A DNA stretch of 64,000 bases. Source: Persicaria tinctoria (lineage: Eukaryota > Streptophyta > Magnoliopsida > Caryophyllales > Polygonaceae). This document shows positions 59,409-64,000 of this stretch, piece after piece; positions within the stretch are counted from its first letter, which is position 1; each line of letters starts with the position of its first letter. Location: assembly GCA_037127255.1 (NCBI GenBank), contig JBANSL010000002.1, forward strand, positions 7,298,001 to 7,362,000, written 5' to 3'. Under the pieces are notes generated by a model. The model was given only the letters and a program-made list of their open reading frames with translations, did no database searches and was not told where the DNA came from. The translations under genes were made by a program, and so were the position numbers.

Positions 59409-59960
59409 TTTCTGCTCTCAACTATAAAACAAATTCAACAAACGGATTTTGAAACCAAATTAATACGGAGATTGGAGATATAGGTTTCGTAAAGACACAA
59501 GCACAGGTAAAGATCAAGAACACCGCAATAATTGCATGAATTACATCCAAAAAAAAACATGGAACATCAAGCCTCGATCGAGGATCAAACTAACAAACGC
59601 TCATCAAACGGCGTCCGATTACACAGTGCTAAGATTCCACCCTAGCAACACATCAATAATACTCAAACTAATCGTATAATTTACTTGAACAAATTAAATT
59701 GATAAATAGAAGAGAAAAACCGATCGAATTCGAGATGTGACAGTAGATAGCACAAGTTGAATTAAAAAATTTGAAAATCTGAAAATACAGAAGAGAAACT
59801 AACCTCCAGCGGAGACAATCAAAGGATCTAGATCGACGGAGTAGTAGCCAGTGGAGTATGTGTGCCTGTGAGGCACCAATTTCGTAATCGACGAGATTTG
59901 AACGGTGAAGAGGGAGGATGAAACGGCGAAAACGCGACGCGGAAGGTGCGGTGAAGGTGA
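59409..59960 (-). promoter_or_regulatory. 5' UTR exon and 5' UTR intron of the CWC21-type gene
   Basis: On the minus strand GCTGGAG followed by GTTAGT (near 59813) looks like a donor. TTGAGAGCAG directly before the AAAATGT start context looks like the matching acceptor. That gives a 5' UTR exon above about 59813 and an intron of about 400 bp. Confidence 0.5.
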
Positions 59961-60294
59961 ACGAAAGGCCTTCGAGGGTTTTTGGAAATTGGATTGCTAA
60001 GGTGATGAACGACTTAAAACATAAAAGGTGAAATTACAGATTACACCCCCTATTTTCACAATCTACATCCGAAAATCAAAATTTATGGTTTTTTTCAAAT
60101 AAATCCTACACCGGTACATCTCTTGAGTCGCAAATGTGTCCTGGCCCCCACGGCCCCATGGTCGAGATGTCGGACGTCGAGGGCGACGTCAAGGTGCAGG
60201 ATCACATCGGGAAGAGCAAAATTCATCTGGGGAAGGGCTGGTATTCTGATTAGCTAATGGTCGTTGCAACCAATCCACTAATGGTAATTGTGAC
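59961..60294. other. Promoter region of the CWC21-type gene, bordering an LTR element
   Basis: No coding sequence was recognised. The minus-strand upstream region includes ordinary AT-rich DNA and, at 60140-60245, a G/C-richer segment without a family match. The LTR element begins at 60295. Confidence 0.35.
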
Positions 60295-61102
60295 TGTGAT
60301 GCATAAAATCTGCATCATAGTTGATCGATCTTGATCCTGCTCTCAACCCGAACTCTAGCCTGCAAACAAGAACGAACGAGGTCGGGGCGGGGCTTGTCTC
60401 CCCCGTAGGACCCTCCGACGCTCAAGTCAGTCCTCTCGAACAAGAATTTTCTCAAGGTATTTATATTAGTTCAGCCTCAAGAAACGTCCGATGCATTTAA
60501 TCAAAGGAATTGGAAAGGTTCCCTCGTTAAGAAACGGTCGTATTAAATAAAGGAAATTGTTTCTTCCTCATTTATGCTGGTCAAGGTGTGATTAATGTTT
60601 GGATCGATTTGCATACCACAAAATAATAGATGTCGTTTTTATTCGTTATTTGGGATAAGCTCGGATTTTCCCTCGGATTTCTTCATCATGTATCAATGAT
60701 GAGGGAAGCCGACAAGAATTATGATTCACTGGCCTTAAGTGACGATTTCTGGTGGCCGTAATGGGCGATTCCGGTGGCCGTAAGTGGCGATTTCCGGTTG
60801 CCGTAAGTGGCGATTTCTATTTCCGGTAGCCGTAAGTGGCGATTTCCGGTGGCCGTAAGTGGCGATTTCTATTTCCGGTGGCCGTAAGTGGCGATTTCTA
60901 TTTCCGGTGGCCGTAAGTGGCGATTCTTCTGCCTTAACTGGCAATTGCTTGACCATAAGTGGCGAGTCTTCTGCCTTAACTGGCATTTGCTTGGCCATAA
61001 GTGGCGAATCTTCACTTTCTCGAATAATTGTCGTAGCTTTGAAGACGTCGTTCCATGACATATATAGTCGTTGGACCTGGTCAAGAACATTGTACTTCTA
61101 CA
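60295..61102 (-). repeat. Putative 3' LTR of the Tat-like element (right boundary uncertain)
   Basis: The left boundary is fixed by the repeat of TGTGATGCATAAAATC at 63969. The right boundary is chosen only because TTCTACA at 61096-61102 gives the inverse of a TGTAGAA start. It contains the 60720-61015 minisatellite. Confidence 0.4.
60720..61015. repeat. Minisatellite of GGTGGCCGTAAGTGGCGATT units
   Basis: About eight diverged units of the motif GGTGGCCGTAAGTGGCGATT followed by TCC or TCTATTTCC (22-30 bp) are followed by two units of about 50 bp, with CTTCTGCCTTAACTGGCA and CTTGGCCATAAGTGGCGA. Confidence 0.9.
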
Positions 61103-62039
61103 TAATTTAGAGTAATCAAGCCATTAGAAGAGTGGTATTGTACCGTGCAGTGCCCCTAGTGACGGCAAATAACGGGATAGTGTCCCGAGAGAACACCCAC
61201 TGCATATATGTGACGGGAAAATGGTTACCCCCATGCCACTCGTAGCACCGCTAACACGTCATGTCTCTCATATATAGAGGTATTGAAAGCACTCGATGCG
61301 AGCTAAAATTGTTGTTAAAGACCCTGAATCCTTTGCCTCGAGTATGGGCTGTCATCCATATCACCTCTCCTATCAAAAAATGTGACAATAATAGATTGCG
61401 AAGTGTCATTATGTTTTACATGGGTCATCAACCCCCATCGCAAGTTGTGACTTGTGAATAACCTTATGTCATGCATACTTGTATCACAAAGAAATATAAA
61501 CATGAGACTAGAAAACTTAGCTGATAGAAAGTTGGCATACTGCATAGCTAGCCCAAACACAAGGAATCACATTCATACGATGATACTCCAACTCCGTGAT
61601 CTCTCCTCTCCAAATGGCGTTAATGAGACACTCGATTGATAGAGCATCATGCTATTCGTAGCAACGAATTTGGCAGGGCACATTGGTGGTATTGCGTATA
61701 ACAGCACATCCTCTCCGGATGGTTTACATAATCGATCCTTGCTCCAAAGCTACAAAACAAGCATAGGAAAGAAAAACGAGCACGGGGGCACAAACCACTT
61801 ATCCAAACACTAAGAGTAAGAAATTGGTCAAGTTAAATATCTAATCGATATAGGAAATATGTGTGTGTGTATATATAGATATACCACTTTAATTCACGTT
61901 CATTCATATATCACGGAGTGTATGAGAACGAGAAACCATTAGGGGTCATGATCTTTCAAATCTAGCACGCCACGCAGTAACACAATTAATTAAGTGGCAT
62001 ACTAAATCATCCGCGTAGAAAGCAAAACTAGCGATCAAT
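61103..62039. other. Internal region of the Tat-like element, right part
   Basis: No recognised domain. A plus-strand frame at 61261-61461 and others are short. A (TG/TA)-rich run lies at 61860-61876. Confidence 0.4.
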
Positions 62040-62671
62040 TAGACCTGAGCATGGGCGGGCTTGGGCGGGCTTGGGCCGGGCCTCCCACCTTTTCACAACC
62101 CATTGTATCGGGCCGGGCTTGGGCCAGGCCCGGTTGTTGGGCCTATTACCTTGCCCAAGCCCGCCCGTGTCGGCGGGCCGGGCTGCCCACCGGGCCAAAC
62201 GAGCTTTTCATTTAAAAGATATAAATTAAAATAATGAAGACTTAAGGGTGTCAAACACATACATATAGTATAAAAATTAATATATTATATATTGTATATA
62301 ATATATTATCAAGGTAAAACACATACGGAGTATAAATTTACATACATTTACATACATACATACAGTATATAATATATTATTAAATACAGTATATAATATG
62401 ACATACATTTTAAAAAGGTAAGAGTGTAAAAAACATACGGAGTATAAATTTACATACATACATACAATATATAATATATTATTAAATAATAATATATACC
62501 GGGCGGGCCTACCGGCCCGCTTGGGCTTTATACTCTGCCCAAGCCCAGCCCGGTGGGCCTACCGGGCCGGGCCCGTCGGCCCGCTTGGGCCAATTGCTCT
62601 GCCCAAGCCCGTCTTTTTTACCGGGCGGGCTGGGCGGGCCGGGCGGGTTAGCCCACGTTTGCTCAGGTCTA
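62040..62671. mobile_element. hAT MITE (632 bp) inside the Tat-like element
   Basis: Perfect 12-bp terminal inverted repeats TAGACCTGAGCA/TGCTCAGGTCTA are flanked by a perfect 8-bp target duplication CGATCAAT (62032-62039 and 62672-62679). The subterminal regions are dense in GGGCGGGC, GGGCCGGGC and CCCAAGCCC. The middle is AT-rich with CATACATACA repeats. Confidence 0.93.
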
Positions 62672-62679
62672 CGATCAAT

Positions 62680-63950
62680 GAGCCCAAATACATATAGGTG
62701 CACAAATTGATATATAGGCAAATAATGTTTAGTGGCTAAATCAACTTTAGTCAGTCAAGTCAAATCTATTTAATCTGCAATCAATAATGGGTTCAACAAT
62801 TTGGAGCATAGAGCTATCGAATTCAATGACAACCAAATGAAATGAGAAAGGAGAAGGGCTTATCTACTTGTGAGTCCGATGCGATGTTCTCACCATGGAG
62901 ATTATGACCATGACCCTCGTTGCCTCGATGTGATTGGTCTCGGTCGATATGAGTCGATGCCCCTTGCCATGTAAAGGGTGAAAGCATCGATTTAAATATC
63001 GTGTAAATGGTCAATTCCTCGATTGTTTATGTCCACTTGAAAGCGCTGAACTTCTACCCAAAGTTAGTGAACCTTCCACACTAGAGGAGGATGCATGCCA
63101 AATTTATAAAGTAAATAAAGGAACAATCAAGCTATATCTATTAAAAACCAAATTTGTTACGAGAAAGACAAGGATTTTGAGCACTTCCTGATTTTGAATC
63201 GTCTGACTCTAATGTTCTGACAGCTCGACCCTTGTCATCACCTTTTTCTGCGAACCCTGAAATATAAAACTTTGAGAGTTTGGATCACTTACTGTAATTA
63301 CTTAGAAAGGTCGGGCCACTTTTGCAATTATGAGAGCTCCTAGGCCGAATTTGTAATTTAAACAAATCTTCATCACATCGATTGTCTTCTTCGTTACGTT
63401 TTGCAGAGGGCGGCGGCGCAAGAACTCGAAGCGGCATCCTCGGCTCGGCCAATGTCCTGCCTTCGACCTCGACATCGGCAAAGGATCCCTAACGGAAAAT
63501 TCGGGTGAACCCGGCCTCGTCCATCGATGCCGGTATGTTCTCGGCTTTAGATTTACTACGGGCAGCCCATCTTTCGAAGCCACCGGGGTCGATCTGCAAC
63601 GGCAGTGAGGTTGGGCTGGAGGTGCGGCACCGGCGAAAACCGTCACCACCTTGTTGTCGACGCACGGACATGGATGATTGGAAGCAACACCAACGGGCGG
63701 AGGCTGCGAGTCACGTATACGAGATGGCGATGAAAATCGCAATTGCTTGCGGCGGCGAGCGAGATGACGCGCATTGCCCCTGACCCCAGTGACGGTAGGC
63801 CTCTTCGATTTCGTTGAGTAGGGCTCCGGAGTCCACGAGGATCGAAAGGGGGAGGACGCGGCCCGGGGTGCTTAATTAGATCTGATATGGTGATCGATCC
63901 ATGATTCATCTTCACCGGAAACTTCGATCGCATAGCTTTTTGATCGAATT
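62680..63950. other. Internal region of the Tat-like element, left (5') part
   Basis: A G/C-richer stretch at 63400-63900 has several short overlapping frames on both strands, none with a gag, protease or polymerase motif. On the minus strand it directly follows the primer-binding site. Confidence 0.4.
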
Positions 63951-63966
63951 CCCACAGACGGCGCCA
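63951..63966 (-). other. Primer-binding site, TGGCGCC type
   Basis: On the minus strand TGGCGCCGTCTGTGGG begins two bases after the LTR end. This motif class is common in Tat-type gypsy elements. Confidence 0.6.
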
Positions 63967-63968
63967 AA

Positions 63969-64000
63969 TGTGATGCATAAAATCTGCATCATAGTTGATC
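63969..64000 (-). repeat. 5' LTR (first 32 bp visible)
   Basis: TGTGATGCATAAAATCTGCA and the next 12 bases equal the sequence at 60295 and then run off the window. Confidence 0.75.

Larger units (their letters stand above)
60295..64000 (-). mobile_element. Non-autonomous LTR retrotransposon (Tat-like primer site), cut by the window end
   Basis: TGTGATGCATAAAATCTGCA, followed by TCATAGTTGATC, occurs at 60295 and again at 63969 to the window end, so the two LTRs begin alike. Just left of the second copy, on the minus strand, TGGCGCCGTCTGTGGG forms a primer-binding site of the kind seen in plant Tat-type gypsy elements, so the element reads minus. The LTR may end at about 61102 (...TTCTACA, giving TG...CA), but no convincing polypurine tract was found there. 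No gag or pol was recognised in about 2.9 kb of internal DNA, so it looks like a LARD-type derivative. Confidence 0.65.

Noticed and set aside
60720..61015. CRISPR-like array
   Set aside because: Units are diverged and directly adjacent without unique spacers, and the genome is a plant; it is a minisatellite.
62509..62721. Proline-rich minus-strand frame
   Set aside because: Produced by GGGCC subterminal repeats of the hAT MITE.

Overview
The window is nuclear DNA from a flowering plant, most likely a eudicot. The evidence is AT-rich intergenic DNA, intron-rich genes with GT-AG borders, plant-only families (extracellular leucine-rich-repeat receptor-like proteins, golgin candidate 6), chromodomain Ty3/gypsy elements, Helitrons with CTAG ends, and Stowaway, Harbinger and hAT MITEs. 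Nothing looks bacterial, viral or organellar.

Layout. 1-2364: a small non-autonomous LTR element carrying an ORF with a PTB-type RRM. 2365-21697: a repeat-rich tract holding scattered single-LRR exons (4957-5028, 13210-13275 and one shredded copy at 9058-12496) upstream of a large receptor-like-protein exon at 21698-23850 (RLP-1). Inserted here are Helitrons, a Stowaway MITE, two copies of an ORF-less poly(A) retroposon, a 5.3 kb Reina-like chromovirus (13678-18966), a Harbinger MITE and a SINE. 24120-25622: a duplicated copy of the golgin-gene leader that runs directly into a truncated, frameshifted TRIP4/ASC-1 pseudogene. 25900-35600: transposon-rich, gene-poor DNA. 35659-46359: a complete four-exon receptor-like-protein gene (RLP-2, predicted 933 aa) whose introns hold a hAT MITE, a long (TA)n tract, a foldback element, a Helitron and a SINE. 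46605-54715: a 19-coding-exon golgin candidate 6/p115 (Uso1-type) vesicle-tether gene. 56227-59408, minus strand: a two-coding-exon CWC21/SRRM2-type splicing factor, convergent with the golgin gene. 60295-64000: most of a non-autonomous LTR element with a TGGCGCC-type primer-binding site, a minisatellite and an inserted hAT MITE.

How it fits together. RLP-1 and RLP-2 are tandem paralogues. The duplicated unit runs from the last RLP exon through the 3' UTR into the first, non-coding exon and first intron of the golgin gene, so one orphan golgin leader lies at 24120-24508. The right-hand unit is intact. The left-hand unit has been broken by nested insertions and its signal-peptide exon is not in the window. 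The golgin and splicing-factor genes are housekeeping genes (ER-Golgi traffic; spliceosome). The RLPs are candidate cell-surface immune or developmental receptors.

I found no clear novel enzymatic or defence system. The most unusual items are the RRM-carrying LTR element, the ORF-less retroposon family with three conserved 3' stem-loops, the shared 3' tail of a SINE and a LINE fragment, and the orphan golgin leader fused to the TRIP4 remnant. Exon borders were read by eye from splice signals and reading phase, and no database search was run.
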